Source of the DNA: Ixodes scapularis
Taxonomy: Eukaryota > Arthropoda > Arachnida > Ixodida > Ixodidae
Length of the DNA: 64,000 nt
Assembly: GCF_016920785.2 (NCBI RefSeq)
Contig: NW_024609884.1
Span: forward strand, 82,311,647-82,375,646
Direction: 5' to 3'
Positions 45,183-56,262 of the stretch are shown here, in pieces. The position numbers and the translations under genes were made by a program. Below the pieces are notes generated by a model. It did no database searches and was not told where the DNA came from. It saw only the letters and a program-made list of their open reading frames with translations. Each line of letters starts with the position of its first letter. Within the stretch, counting starts at the first letter, position 1.

Positions 45183-45850
45183 TCAGGCGCATGTGAGTAA
45201 CGCTGTCCTATGGCAGCCACCTGGTCCACCAGCATCGCGACGTTTTCTTGTAGGTGCCTGAGTCGGACACGAGGGGGAGGGCCGCGGCGGCGGCCGGTCG
45301 CTGGTGGACTGGACAGCTTGCATGTTGTGGGGCGCTACATCAAGGAGCTTGTCAGTTAATTCGGAAAGGTCATCGATGCAAATATTGTCAGAAGTGGTTA
45401 AAATCATGCGCACATTGGACGGCAACCGCTGCAGAAAAAGTTGACGTAGGATCGAAGTGTCCATGACTGAGGCCTCGCTTCCCAAAAGTTGTTTCATACG
45501 ACGAAGGAGTTGGGAAGGTTTTCTGTCACCGAGTTCCTGAATCGTGAGTAGCTGCTGCAGCCGGCGCTGCTCTGAAGCGATTGTTCGACGGATCAACTCA
45601 TTCTTTAGATGATTGTAGGGATCTTGGGCGGGGGGTTACTATGTCAAATTACTATGTCAAGTACCTCCGAGGCCTCGGTTGAAGACAGTGACGTAACAAC
45701 TTCTCGGAGTTTCGTCGTCTGAAAAGTGATGTTCCGGCGAGCGAATTCTTGCTCGATCAGAGCAAACCAAAGTTCCGGGTCCGCGGCCAGAACGCCGGAA
45801 CCCGTCGGGTGACTGAAGCGAGTTGTTGAGTTAACCGACGGGTTAACTCG
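45183..45850 (-). pseudogene. gypsy gag (broken)
   Basis: The frame with DPELWFALIEQEFARRNI and, after a stop/gap near 45640, LRQLFLQRLPSNVRMIL and DLSELTDKLLDV. This is the arthropod gypsy-type capsid signature (WF-x-x-x-E, then LFLQRLP-x-NV). Confidence 0.75.
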
Positions 45851-46158
45851 TCCTGGTGTTGAATTGGTCGCCTTCAGCCATGTCGTACTGTGCGGTCTGC
45901 AAGACCTCAGGCGCCCAGAGTTCTGAGACCTCAGGAGTGGAGGTCGGGATACTGCGGCGGGGCGGTCTGACGGTGCTGGAGGCGTAGGAGGTCACGTCCG
46001 GGTCACCACATGAGAGATAAGCCTTTACCCCCCATTTTATTTATGTATATACATCTATCAAAGGCTGCCCATCGAGGGTTCACGGGTAATCGATCGAAAA
46101 AGGCTCCTCCACGAGGGGTGTCTCGTGAATCTTCTGCTTCTTCTTTCTCGGTGTCAAA

Positions 46159-46228
46159 TGTTCCTACAAAACCTTTTCTTGTTCAAACTAACTCGCAACA
46201 ATTGTTCTCCTAATGTAAACCAAAACCA
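46159..46228 (+). mobile_element. Bel/Pao 5' LTR, 3' end only
   Basis: The segment from AAACCTTTTCTTGTTCAAAC to AAAACCA matches the end of the intact LTR at 49011-49443. The rest of this LTR is missing: the sequence runs directly into the gypsy LTR. The primer-binding site TGGTGCCAAAACCCGGGA follows at 46229. Confidence 0.75.
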
Positions 46229-46332
46229 TGGTGCCAAAACCCGGGAATAGCTGAGCCAAGGACAAACAAGAAAAGACTCAGAACATCCATTGTAAGGCCT
46301 GACAATCGTCCAAGGAACTTACCGCAACGGAA

Positions 46333-47620
46333 ATGGATCCCCTAACGCCAGCAGCTATCGATCAACTCAAAAGACGAAGAGCAATGGTTCGGTCATTGGC
46401 CACCAAAATCATTATCAAAACCGTCGCTCTTCTAGCCATGGAACCAAACCCCATCGGTGAGCTGGAATAAAAACTTAACAACTTGACAATCAAAGAAGCT
46501 GCACTGAAGGAAATTAACGACCATATTGAGAGAGCCATCACTGATAATACGCTCGAACAGGAGATGAAAACCGCTGAAGGCTACACCGAAAGAATTAGCG
46601 CAACGAAAACAAAGGATATTCAGAGATTCAGAGAGAAAGAGCGAACGATCAACAGAACGTCGGAGATCTCAACACAAGTTGGTAGATCAGGACAACAGCT
46701 CTATGCAAGTCAGACCCACGCAACAGTAAAGCATCCGAAATTAGAAATCGTTAAATTTTCCGTAGATATTCGCGGCAGGGCTTCTGGGACCAGTTTGACG
46801 TTACGATTCACAAAAATATGTCTCTCTCGGCAATTGACAAGGTCAAATACTTGAAGAGCTACCTTACAAGCAAAGCTGCTGCGGCCGAATCGACGGTTTT
46901 CAACTAACGTCTGAGGGTTACGCAGTTGCACTGCGTATTCTGAAAACAAGATTCGGGAAAAACAACTCATCATAGAAGAGCACCTGGCACGGTTGCTGAC
47001 AGTAAAAACAATAAGCGCCAATCTCAAACGTCGAGAAGCTCAGGTTATTATACGACGAAGTTGAGTCTGGAGTTCGAAGTCTTGAGGCACTTGGTGTATG
47101 TTCAACCACATATGGACCAATCCTCCTAGCGGTTCTGCGAAAAACCGTGCCATCAGATCTTGAACTGGAATATCATCGAAAAACAACAGCAACATCAACA
47201 AACAAAGGCAATGAGCTAAAACGATTCTTGGGCTTCCTGAAAACTGAAATTGAAAGCCGAGAGCGGACTCAGCGTAGAAATCAAAGAAAACCAACTGCCA
47301 ATTCGGATAGAGCTACTCCTGGAGGAAGAGACCGACAGACACAACACCCGCTTTCGGCAGCTATGTTTGCTACAGGAACTTACAAAGAAGAGGAACAGTG
47401 CCTGTTCTGTGGATCCTATGACCACCTAGCTGCCAACTGTTTTATACCAATGCCATTGGAAGAGAAAAAAGAAATGCTGAAAAAGAACAGTCGATGCTTT
47501 CGGTGCACGAAGCAAAACCACCGTACAAAGGATTGCAGAGGCGCAAGGTGGCTAAAGTGTGCACAATGTTCTAAAAGGCATATGCCACGGCAGTGTGCGG
47601 CCCAAGCTACAATGCTCTAG
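46333..47620 (+). pseudogene. Bel/Pao gag with zinc knuckles (broken)
   Basis: It starts ATGGATCCCC (46333). A stop at about 46468 is followed by the open frame 46483-46854, then pieces in other frames. The capsid-like segment has KHPKLEIVKFS, then DQFDVTIHKNMSLS, characteristic of Bel/Pao gag. C-terminal zinc knuckles: CLFCGSYDHLAANC, RCFRCTKQNHRTKDC and CAQCSKRHMPRQC. Confidence 0.8.
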
Positions 47621-47639
47621 GAAACAAAAGTCCGCACAA

Positions 47640-48185
47640 AAAATCCAGTACAAATGAGGAGGAAGACCCTAACGAAACGGTGCTGCAGTACTCTCTAAGG
47701 GTAAGGAATACCAAGAATAGAGGGCCGAGCCAAGTCCTTCTACAAACGGCAAAAGCATGGGCACAAGGCGAACAAAACCGTGTGCTTGTCCGGCTCCTCA
47801 TCGATGGCGGAAGCCAACGCCCTTTTTTTCTGAGACGAGACATCTCCGAGAAACTTCACCCGAACGTTTTGGAAGAAGAGGACTTAACGATATTCACCTT
47901 TGGAGAAGGCGCTGCAAAAGCCTCAAGGAAGTGTCGAAGAGTGCATGAAGCTATGGCTGCGCAACCAATTCAATTGAAAAAGCGTAGGAATTGAAGCCCT
48001 AAGTCCCACAGATCTGTGCTGATATCATTCGTACACCACCAGACGTCACGCGGGACATACCAGAAGACATTCTGGTTGCTGATACGTCTCTCAACAACAA
48101 CGAATGTGAAAACGGAATCAGCCTGCTAATCGGAGCCGACCACTACTGGGACGTATGGAAGCGTGAATGTCTGAAAACAGGATTG
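47640..48185 (+). pseudogene. Bel/Pao aspartic protease (broken)
   Basis: VRLLIDGGSQRPFFLR carries a DGG in place of the canonical D-S/T-G, then a frame break near 47995. Then NGISLLIGADHYWDVW, the typical second half of the Bel/Pao peptidase. Confidence 0.7.
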
Positions 48186-49010
48186 ATGGCCGTCGAACCA
48201 TCCTCGGTTGGACTCTCCAAGGGTCTACCAGCCACGTCGACAATTGTCTCTTCAGATAACAGCGATCAGACCAGCACACGAAACACGTACACGCACCGAT
48301 TGGACCAAAAAACCACTTATTTGCCACTGAATTACCACCCCGAGCAAGAGACCTTCCCAAAGGCAACAGTCCACATGATGACCGACAAGCAAGCCATAAC
48401 TGGTGCAGAAACAAAATGACAAGCAGGTTCATATGGAGATTTTCACACAAAACACGAAAGCGATGAATCGACAAGACTGAAAAAGCGAGTCAGAAGTAGA
48501 AGAAAGGAACAAACGAGAATGTAACAATGTAACTAACCATATAAGAAAACATCGATTCAGGCAAACTATTTAGCGCAAGAAACAATCTTATAGACAAGAC
48601 GGACCGAACAAAAAACGTAGATCAAGACGAAAAATTGGAATACATCAGCGACAAACGAGAGTTCCAAAGGAAACTAGAAAAAGGGCTTATCGCACACTTT
48701 GTGTTTTGTCTCCAGCTCGTGGATCGGCTACACGAGGTTATTCAGTTCACTTGAAGTTCCACTGGAACAGCGGATGGACGACTTGCTGGCCAAATCACGC
48801 AAAAGAAGAGTTCGCATACGGATGCCACGAGAATGATAGATATGACGTGCAACACGACATAAATGACGAAGAGATCGTCTTCGGGCTACCGACGCTTCTC
48901 TCCGGATTACAGAACGCCAACCAGACCCAAATGAATAATAAAAACATTTTCTTCCAACATTCAAATTGACAGCGATGACACATTAATTTGCTCTTCTTTT
49001 GGCGGGGGAG

Positions 49011-49443
49011 TGTGTTGAACGTATTATATGGAAGCGGACATCCCGATAAAGACGACCGACTACCACGGCAGATGTGGAAAACCTGCAGAGTTGAAGAGAC
49101 ATTCCCAGGAAGGGACGGCAAGGTTCGAACATGCAGGATTGTGCTGCCTAGTGGAGGAGAGTTCCACCGTCCGATACAGTTATTAGGCCCGCTGGAATTG
49201 TAAGAATGAGAGGGGGGGGGGGGGGGGGGGGAGGGCAGTGGAGGGGAGGGGAGGGGGAGCTTGTTGAAAAACATCGTCTATAGAAGACGAGGCAGAGGTA
49301 TAGATTGACGACGAAAAAGAAGAGACGATGGCGGCTACGGCGCTCCTTCAGCAAACGGAACCATCATGTATATAATGTATATAAAACCTTTTCTTGTTCA
49401 AACTAACTTGCAACAATTGTTCCCCTAATGTAAAGCATAATCA
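49011..49443 (+). mobile_element. Bel/Pao 3' LTR
   Basis: It starts TGTGTTGAACG (or TGTTGAACG two bases in) after the polypurine tract and ends TAAAGCATAATCA. It contains a G run (49212-49232) and a TATATAAAA-like box at 49377-49386 that could be the LTR promoter. Homologous to the inverted LTR at 51024-51388. Confidence 0.85.
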
Positions 49444-51023
49444 TGTTTGTTTGTTGTTGTTGTTGTTGTTTTCGGGGATCAAAAATGTATTTTTATTTAA
49501 CATTCATCTCATTTGAAAACACCACCTTGGTATCACAGGAATTCTTCGATGCAATGGTTGAAAAACTGGCAACACCTGTCCCTCAAATACACAACTGGAA
49601 ACATGAATTAGTGTGACTTGTAATGAGAGTGCTCAGATACAGAGATTTAATAAAAAGGTCCAATGACTGTTGCTTGCAGCTCTAGAGAAGACTCCTACAT
49701 GGATCCTCTTCCATTACCGCCCCTGCCTGCCAGGAGGCTCATCGGGGGCTCGCTGAGCTGCTGCTCGTTGGGCTGCGTCCTGGGAAGCCGCGGCATCTTG
49801 ACCCGCGGCTCCTGCTCCGGCACGCCCATGTTCGGTGCCCCTGCCCAGGATCGGGGCGCGGTCGAAAGGCACCAGGAACTGCGCCGCCAGGCGAGGCTGC
49901 TGGGGCGGCCTCGAGGGGCGCCCGTCAGAGTCTCTCGCAGCCGCCGGGTCGTTTGACTAGCCGCCTTTCGGCCTGCACCCGACGTCGCCGACCTTATTGG
50001 GCCTGCCCCAGGCGGGAGTCCTCATGGAATCCTTCAGGGCGGGAAAGTCCTCCTCTCCCATGGTGCGCTCTTGTCCGCCCACCAAAGGTGTCTTGTAGCA
50101 CAGCAGCGGGCCCGTTCTGCTCTCCGTAATAGTCTTCAACGCGCCTCGTTTCCCTGGGGAGCGTAGTCGTGGCAGAGACGGGGACGGACAGCTGGTCGAC
50201 ACTGGGGGACGGATGGTACTGCCTGTTCACTGGGCGGAACGGTTTCAAGTTCAGTTGAGGCACCTCAAAAGGCAGGTCTGGATCATTCTTGGGATGCAAG
50301 TGCCTGTACTCGATGCTCATGTCAACCTTGTTAGCCTTCAAAAGGGCATTGGAGAGCTTGTATGCCAGGCGCCTGCTTTCGCCAATAGCACAGTTCTTGT
50401 TCTCAAATTCGGCACGGAAGGCACACAGCGACTTGACCTCCTGGTCGAAAAAGGCGCAGTCCAGGATGTCCTGAGCCTCCGCGTTGGAGCTAGATGGGCT
50501 TCCCGGCCACGGTCCGCAGCTTCAGCAGAAGTGTCTGCACGTTCCACACGGGGAAGTCCATCGGGATACAAGACCGCTCTTCCAGCCAGCGGAGGCACCC
50601 CTCGGCCTGGGCCATGTGATCCGGGGTGCAGAAAAAGGGTGGCAGGCTCTGGTCGTCGGGCGACAGGCGCAGGAAGGACAGCATCTCCTGCTCTTCCTTT
50701 AAAACCGCGATGGGACGGCCATCAGACGTGAGCTTGTTGTACAGGGAACCTCGACCCCGCTCCCTGTAGTCCCTCGCCATGTTCTCGTACACAGCGCGTT
50801 CTTCAGCCGGCATATTCCCCCGCACGAGGCTCGCCCCGACGCGACCGTCTTCCATCAAGCACGGTTTGTTTTGTTGCTGGAGTTGGTTCTGAATACAGTG
50901 TTGTTCTGGATTTCCTTCATGAGAAAGAAGGGCCCTTTCTTCTTCGGTGTCATCGCGAGAGAATGTCAGAGACTGCGAAAGCAAACAGCCGTCGAACAGT
51001 TCAGAGAATGACAGACAGCACCA
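49444..51023 (-). pseudogene. mael: processed retrocopy of a maelstrom-like gene (piRNA pathway), internally deleted and frameshifted
   Basis: Read on the minus strand without introns: a 70-bp leader, ATG at 50953-50951, then MTPKKKGPFFLMKEIQ, a basic HMG-box start. After a frameshift: MPAEERAVYENMARDYRERG, the end of an HMG box. Then PPFFCTPDHMAQAEGCLRWL and, after a frameshift at 50491, KSLCAFRAEF and RRLAYKLSNALL, which match the C-terminal half of the Maelstrom domain (Cys, then AY-x-x-SN). The first half of that domain (about 130 residues) is absent between residues about 75 and 95. A further frame change near 49994 leads to a Gly/Arg-rich tail (GRGGNGRGSM) and a stop at 49695. AATAAA lies at 49497-49492, followed by an A-rich, AAC-repeated 3' end at 49444. 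Maelstrom acts in piRNA-guided transposon silencing in animal germlines. The name rests on motif order and recall, not on a search. Confidence 0.62.
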
Positions 51024-51388
51024 TGATTTTGCGTTACATTAGGGGAACAATTGTTGCGAGTCAGTTTGAACAGGAAAAGGTTATATATCTACATTATTTA
51101 CATTATGGTTCCGTTTGCAGAAGGAGCGCCTCAGCCGTCATCGTCCCTTCTTTTTCGTCGTAGATCTACCTACCTCTTCCTCGTCTTCTATAGACAATGT
51201 TTTTCAACAAACTCCTCCCGAAATGAGCAGATGCTCAAAGGACGGCGAAGCTCTTACCCACTGGGCAGCACAATCCTGCATGCCCGAACCTTGCCGTCCC
51301 TTTTTGTAAATGTCTCTAACTCTGCAGGTTTTCCACATCTGTCGGTCGTCTGTGCCGGTATGCCTGCTTCTATACAATATATTCAACA
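51024..51388 (-). mobile_element. Bel/Pao LTR in inverted orientation
   Basis: The reverse complement matches the LTR at 49011-49443 over its length apart from the G run: start TGTTGAAT, middle GATGTGGAAAACCTGCAGAG, end TTCCCCTAATGTAACG then AAAATCA. No 5-bp target duplication is seen (CACCA against TTGTC). Its 3' end abuts the maelstrom retrocopy leader directly. Confidence 0.85.
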
Positions 51389-51399
51389 TTGTCTATTTT

Positions 51400-52165
51400 T
51401 AAGCTAATTCGTACACAATGTCCTGCGTCCCTGAAATTGTTCACTTAGCCGCAAAGACGACATCATTTTGGCAAAAAGCCGGCGCGTTTGCGATTCACTG
51501 TAACACGTATAGAGTCTGCGATTTAGCGAAAGAGATCAGAGAATGGCGAGCAAGACAACACTTAGAATTCGAGGACACAATTTCCTTTGGCAATTCATGA
51601 TTTGAGAGGTATGAAAACATGCTCGCGTTGCACGAATTCACGAGTGACCATAAACTTTCAAGCCATAAGCTCGTGCCAGTACTCGTGATCTATAACCGCG
51701 TTCACTGCCAAAACAACCAAAATCAGCAATTTTTGACAATAAATAGATTTACGCAGGAAATCTGCTCGCCGAGTATCATGCTCAGTGTCGTAAAGCCATT
51801 TTTACTTAAAGCGTTATTTATTTCGCAGCCATTTTTATGGTAAGCAACAATAATCGGTTCTCCACCTGCTGCACAAGATGAGTGTGCGAGATTTTTTTTT
51901 TTTTTTTTAGCTTTAATTTTGATTTTTGAATAAATGGTATACATCTATGTATGTGTCTGAGTTCAGTGTTGTGTATTCGTGTGCTTACATGTGCTATGAT
52001 GTATTAATAGATCTATGTCAATGAATTTCAATTTGGGAAACTTGTGTGTCTTTCTTTTTACGAGCTCACTCTCGCATAACAACGCCCCCCTGCCACCCGC
52101 CGAAATAGTCGTTTTTTTCCTTGAGGAAAGGTGGCAACCCTACCTGTGTCCCTAAAGAATGTCAC
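51400..52165. other. no gene recognised
   Basis: Short ORFs (51418-51600 and 51619-51843) without recognised domains. A T run at 51890-51909. Confidence 0.4.
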
Positions 52166-52172
52166 CATAGGC

Positions 52173-52275
52173 TAGAGATTGGACACGGCATCAGCATTCG
52201 GCTAGGAATCGTGTCCAATCAGTGAGGATGCGACTCCTAGCCGAACGCTGACGCCGTACTCGTGTCTAATCTGGT
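52173..52275. mobile_element. 100-bp foldback element
   Basis: AGATTGGACACGG...CATTCGGCTAGGAATCG is mirrored by CGACTCCTAGCCGAACG...CGTGTCTAATCT around a short loop. Confidence 0.75.
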
Positions 52276-52334
52276 AGACTTTTTTTAGTGGCGACGGAAA
52301 GCACTTCGGCTTTCTTATCTTTGGCATATATCGT

Positions 52335-52495
52335 ACTTATAGCGCTCACTCGCGGCTTGCGGCTCGCGCGCTGGATTCAATCCCCACCCCGGCCCGTTTC
52401 GATCTGGATGAGCATCGTACCGGCGTGCATACGGTCGTGCACGTTTAGCAGTCGTACTGCACTGGCTAAATTGCCTATCTACATTGGGTAACAAT
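52335..52495 (+). mobile_element. Ruka-like SINE, 5'-truncated copy
   Basis: It contains GGATTCAATCCCC (B-box remnant), GTTTCGATCTGGATGAGC, GTGCACGTTTA and GTACTGCACTGGCTAAATT, matching the body of the SINE at 36790-37081 in the opposite orientation. The A box is degraded. Confidence 0.65.
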
Positions 52496-52519
52496 GTCGC
52501 CATGTTCTGGCAGACTCCT

Positions 52520-52812
52520 TGCCACACGGGCACGGCGAATCAGCTCGCGATCTGTCGCGCGTGGAATGCGCTACGCCCGGAGTGTCGCGCGCTGATTGGC
52601 CGTCTGCTCAAATGTCATTCGTTGTAAATGACATCCGAGTTGCCCGTGTGGCACGGGTAAATTCCATTTACAACTAATGACATTTGCGCGGACGGCCAAT
52701 CAGCGCGCGACACTCCGGGCGTAGCGCATTCCACGGGCGACAGATCGCGAGCTGATTCGCCGATCACACAAATGTCATTCGTTGTAAATGGCATTCGCGT
52801 TGCCCGTGTGGC
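52520..52812. mobile_element. foldback element with three GCCCGTGTGGCACGGG blocks
   Basis: 52520-52645 and 52648-52775 are mirror images (GCCACACGGGCA..., GAATCAGCTCGCGATCTGTCG, CACTCCGGGCGTAGCGCATTCC). A third GTTGTAAATG...TTGCCCGTGTGGCACGGG copy is at 52780-52812. This suggests a hairpin MITE that gained an extra terminal segment. Confidence 0.75.
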
Positions 52813-53079
52813 ACGGGTATAAACTCCTGCTGTATAAACAACTAACGACCAATTCGTTGTTTTCTTAGGCTCGCGCGCTCGCATGAATTTTATTAAAAGA
52901 GTTTAGGGATTTAGGCGCGAGTGCTATTCTGTCATTATATTGGTACGTGTACTTTTTGCGGTCAAAAACAACTGCCGGCAAAACGATTTTTCTTTTTTTT
53001 TTTTACATTTCGCAGTGTAATATTGTAATGCCTCCGTACTGCAATGCCTGCATATTACAATGCCTGCTTGTACTACCAT

Positions 53080-55080
53080 GACCTCCGATGTCCCGAAGCG
53101 CGCGCGGCGCGCGCGCGAAGGCTTTTACCGTTCCATTTGAGCCGCTTCCCAGCAGTACGAGTGTAATTGCGCTGACTCCGTCGCTCGCCGCGAGGGTGCG
53201 ATGTCTGCCCAGTCATAACAGAGGGGCGAGCCGTCAGCGTCGCATTTATAGACCTTTTCATTTTAGTAGTTGCCTCACCGGCGGACAGAGGGCGCTGACG
53301 CACTCGGCGCCATTAGGTTGCTTCAATTTGGTTGGTTTCGGTTTCAACGTGAGCGCGGCTATGTTGCTGTTTTACGTTGTTTTTGCTTAATTTTGTGATA
53401 CTATTATTTTCCTGCTAGCACACAATTAATGAAACAGTAGTATTGAGCCACTTTGATGACTACGAGGTGCATTTTAGCTTAAATTGTGGGCTTTTTTTAC
53501 CAACTCCTTTGATGTATCTGATTATGGTCGGTTGCGAAACGCCTGACTGATGTCCAGGGAAGATTACCATCGTGTATGGCCGTACCCGATGACACCAGTT
53601 TCCAGAAAAACAAACTAATGAAGAGAGTAACATGTGAATGTAAAGGGGGGAAGCATATCGACAGCTTGATCAGCAATATTCTGAATCGGCCAGAACAGAT
53701 GAACTCGCGAGTTTACAACTCACTGTTTGGTTTTCGGGGCACCCAACCTTTAGTGAACTTCGCAGAATAAAACCCTTCGTGTAATGACGCAGATAATTGA
53801 AATGAACAAATAATATCGCCTCGGCCTCTTTTTTTTAATTTAGTACTCGAGCATGTTTTGACAGGCTGAGTAGGAAATTTCTTAAATTATCAATCCTGCT
53901 CAAGTACTCATAAGCAGCATTTCGCGATATTTGCCCTAGAAAATATATTTTTATATGAAAATTTGCTTACTGAGGATATGATATAAGTGACAGGCCCGTC
54001 AAATTAACTCTGGCATTTGTCTTCCGTAAAATTGGCCAAATAAAATTAAAGGGCGCAGGAGGAGAAATACCTCGGAAAGTTTGGCTGAATTCTAGCGCTA
54101 GGCACCACTTCATGGACCTGTGTGAACAAATATTTATTTCTTAGCACAAATTCGCTTTATAAATTTCGGCGTAGCCAGCCACAAAAAGTAAACCTCTATT
54201 CGCCATCGACAATCCTGGACTCAAATCGCTGTTATGCAGACGGCTCTTTTTTCTTTTTATTTGGGGGGGGGGGGGGGGGTCAATTATTGCGGATTTTAGA
54301 TACTGGCAAAAGATAAAACAACGTAAGCAAAAAAAAAAAGCGTCGTCATTATTGCGCATGCGCCGAAAGCAAACCACGTTTTGGATTCGCAAATAGACAC
54401 AACGTTATTTCTTTGTGCACGCTATTCTAAAACTCGCTACTGTTAAGTGTATGTGGCAGTTTCTTACGCGGGAGGTCCCAACCTTTATGTTAAGTAAATT
54501 AAGTGGAGGGCACTGGTTATCTAAATGTAATCAATAAATCATTTAAATGACTGTCGAAATGGGAGCGAGCCATGGTATACAATTTCTTAAACTTCATATG
54601 TAAACCGACCAACCGAATGTCTACGTCGCAAAAAAAGAGATTGAGAACCTCTTACACATGTAGGTGTGATATTATGAACAAACAAATCTCCTGATGTTGA
54701 CGTACCTTTACTTTTAGCCTCAGATAAAATACAAGTTAAGCGTTCGTTGTCTATCTCCTCCGCGAGTTTCCTCACATAATCAAAAGAAACTGTTTTCGAT
54801 ATATTATGGATACAAAGAACGATACTTTCAGGAAATACAGATAGTCTCTTTGTGCTGACTATTCTTGACGCCTTGCGATCCTAAATGCGCGATATAAATA
54901 TACGCGCTTTTACTGAGAATGTTCCGCCACTATTAGTAAACAAACCTCAGCAGTCGTCGAGCAGACGTATCGAACTACAGTTTCCGAAGTAAGGCAAGCA
55001 AGCGCGGTGAAACGCGACGAAAAACACGAATAGAACGCATCCGCCAAGGCGCGGAGGGGAGAGCGGAGCAGCAAGTTGAA
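53080..55080. other. no gene recognised; G run at 54265-54280
   Basis: Short ORFs only. 53245-53340 and the reverse complement of 55065-55160 share a GACCTTTTCAT...GGGCGCTG...CCATTAGGTTGCTTCAA pattern, so each is probably a copy of one dispersed repeat. Confidence 0.4.
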
Positions 55081-55139
55081 GCAACCTAATGGCTGCCGCG
55101 TCACGTGATTCCAAGATGGCAGCGCCCATGCGGAGGGGG

Positions 55140-55270
55140 ATGAAAAGGTCTTTAGATGTGCACTGGTACGGGCCAGACCGCAGGCCACGGGCCGGCCCGC
55201 CCCGCGGGCCGGGCTCGGGCTTCACGGCTACATTCATGAAGGGCCCGGACCGGGCAGGGGCCTTGCATTC
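55140..55270. repeat. GGGCCCGG-rich short tandem repeat
   Basis: Reiterated GGGCCGG/CGGGCC motifs, probably a DNA-element subterminal region. It was not paired with an opposite end. Confidence 0.4.
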
Positions 55271-56036
55271 AAGTCTGCAAGAGGGCCAAAGCGAGCCAAC
55301 CCGGCCATAACTTTTTTTTTTTCTTTTTTTAGCGGCATGTTCTTTGGAAGCTTTGTTCGGGGGTTGGGAGAGGAGCCACAGTGGGGGATAAACAGATGAC
55401 AAAGCACGTGTGTGTGCGTGCATGTTGGCGCCGCAATCATACCAACATTTCTCACCACCAACACGCACACACACGCGCCTACACAATGCACACCTTCGCC
55501 GGCGTAAACCACCTGTGCGTACAAATCCTTGCATCCCCAATATGGGTGAAGATGTTCCCCTGAGGGGTACTTTTCCTCAACAATTTCTCGCAGACCACTG
55601 CAAAAAACGTTTTTTTTTTTTTTTTTCTCCCTTTTTTTTTAACGGTTGTACGCAGCGAGAGTGGCTTATTTAGAACTCCGTCTTTTGTCGAAACCCGTCG
55701 CGACGTTTCCCTTCCTTTACAACTGTGACACGTGGTTTTGTTTACTGCTGCTTGTCATTTTTGTTTTTGCGTCCTTTCCGTGCGGGTTTGGTCACAGACT
55801 CACAGGAAAGGAAAATCGGGATGATTTTTCTTAACAAGCTGCCTAGGCCTGCAGACAAAAAAATTCAAGGATTGTAATAGAGAAGTGTGTACGGCCATTT
55901 CTGGTAAACAGGCATGACTATGACAGACAGGGTAGTGTATCGAAAGAAACTGCTTGAAGCCATTGCATCGCAAATTATACTGCGCGTCTAACCTAAAACT
56001 TCAAGGGTTGGAATCTGCAAATATACCAGGTTGGAA

Positions 56037-56262
56037 CAGGGGCGGATCCAAGGGGGGACGACGGGGTTGACCGCCCCCCCACCCCAAATAAAGTCGACCC
56101 CCCCCCCCCCCCCCTCTCCCCTTCTCGGAGGGCAATTTGCCATGGGTGGACCCCCCGGTGCACAAGAAAGAATGGGAGAATAGTATCTTTACAAATTTTC
56201 CGCCCCCCCCCCCCCCCCCAAAAAAAAAAAAAAAAAGAAACGGAGTTCTGGATCCGCCCCTG
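56037..56262. mobile_element. 226-bp hAT-like MITE
   Basis: It starts CAGGGGCGGATCCA and ends TGGATCCGCCCCTG, with exact 8-bp target duplications GGTTGGAA at 56029-56036 and 56263-56270. The interior is dominated by C and A homopolymers. Confidence 0.92.

Larger units (their letters stand above)
43435..46158 (-). mobile_element. Ty3/gypsy-type LTR retrotransposon, 3'-truncated and broken
   Basis: On the minus strand, from right to left: part of the 5' LTR (about 46158-46011, ending TCTCA), the primer-binding site TGGTGACCCGGACGTGACC (45991-46009), gag (45850-45200), protease (about 45000-44900), RT (about 44560-43980) and RNase H (43960-43435). Sequence stops before integrase and the 3' LTR. 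Many stops and frameshifts. The 5' LTR is cut at about 46158, where the Bel/Pao LTR begins. Confidence 0.82.
46229..49010 (+). mobile_element. Bel/Pao retrotransposon body, pol largely deleted
   Basis: Primer-binding site (46229-46246), gag, an aspartic-protease segment and only traces of pol. Polypurine tract GGCGGGGGAG (49001-49010) precedes the 3' LTR. RT, RNase H and integrase motifs were not found between 48200 and 49000. Confidence 0.75.

Noticed and set aside
47017..47294. Minus-strand ORFs over Bel/Pao gag
   Set aside because: Shadows of the plus-strand gag.
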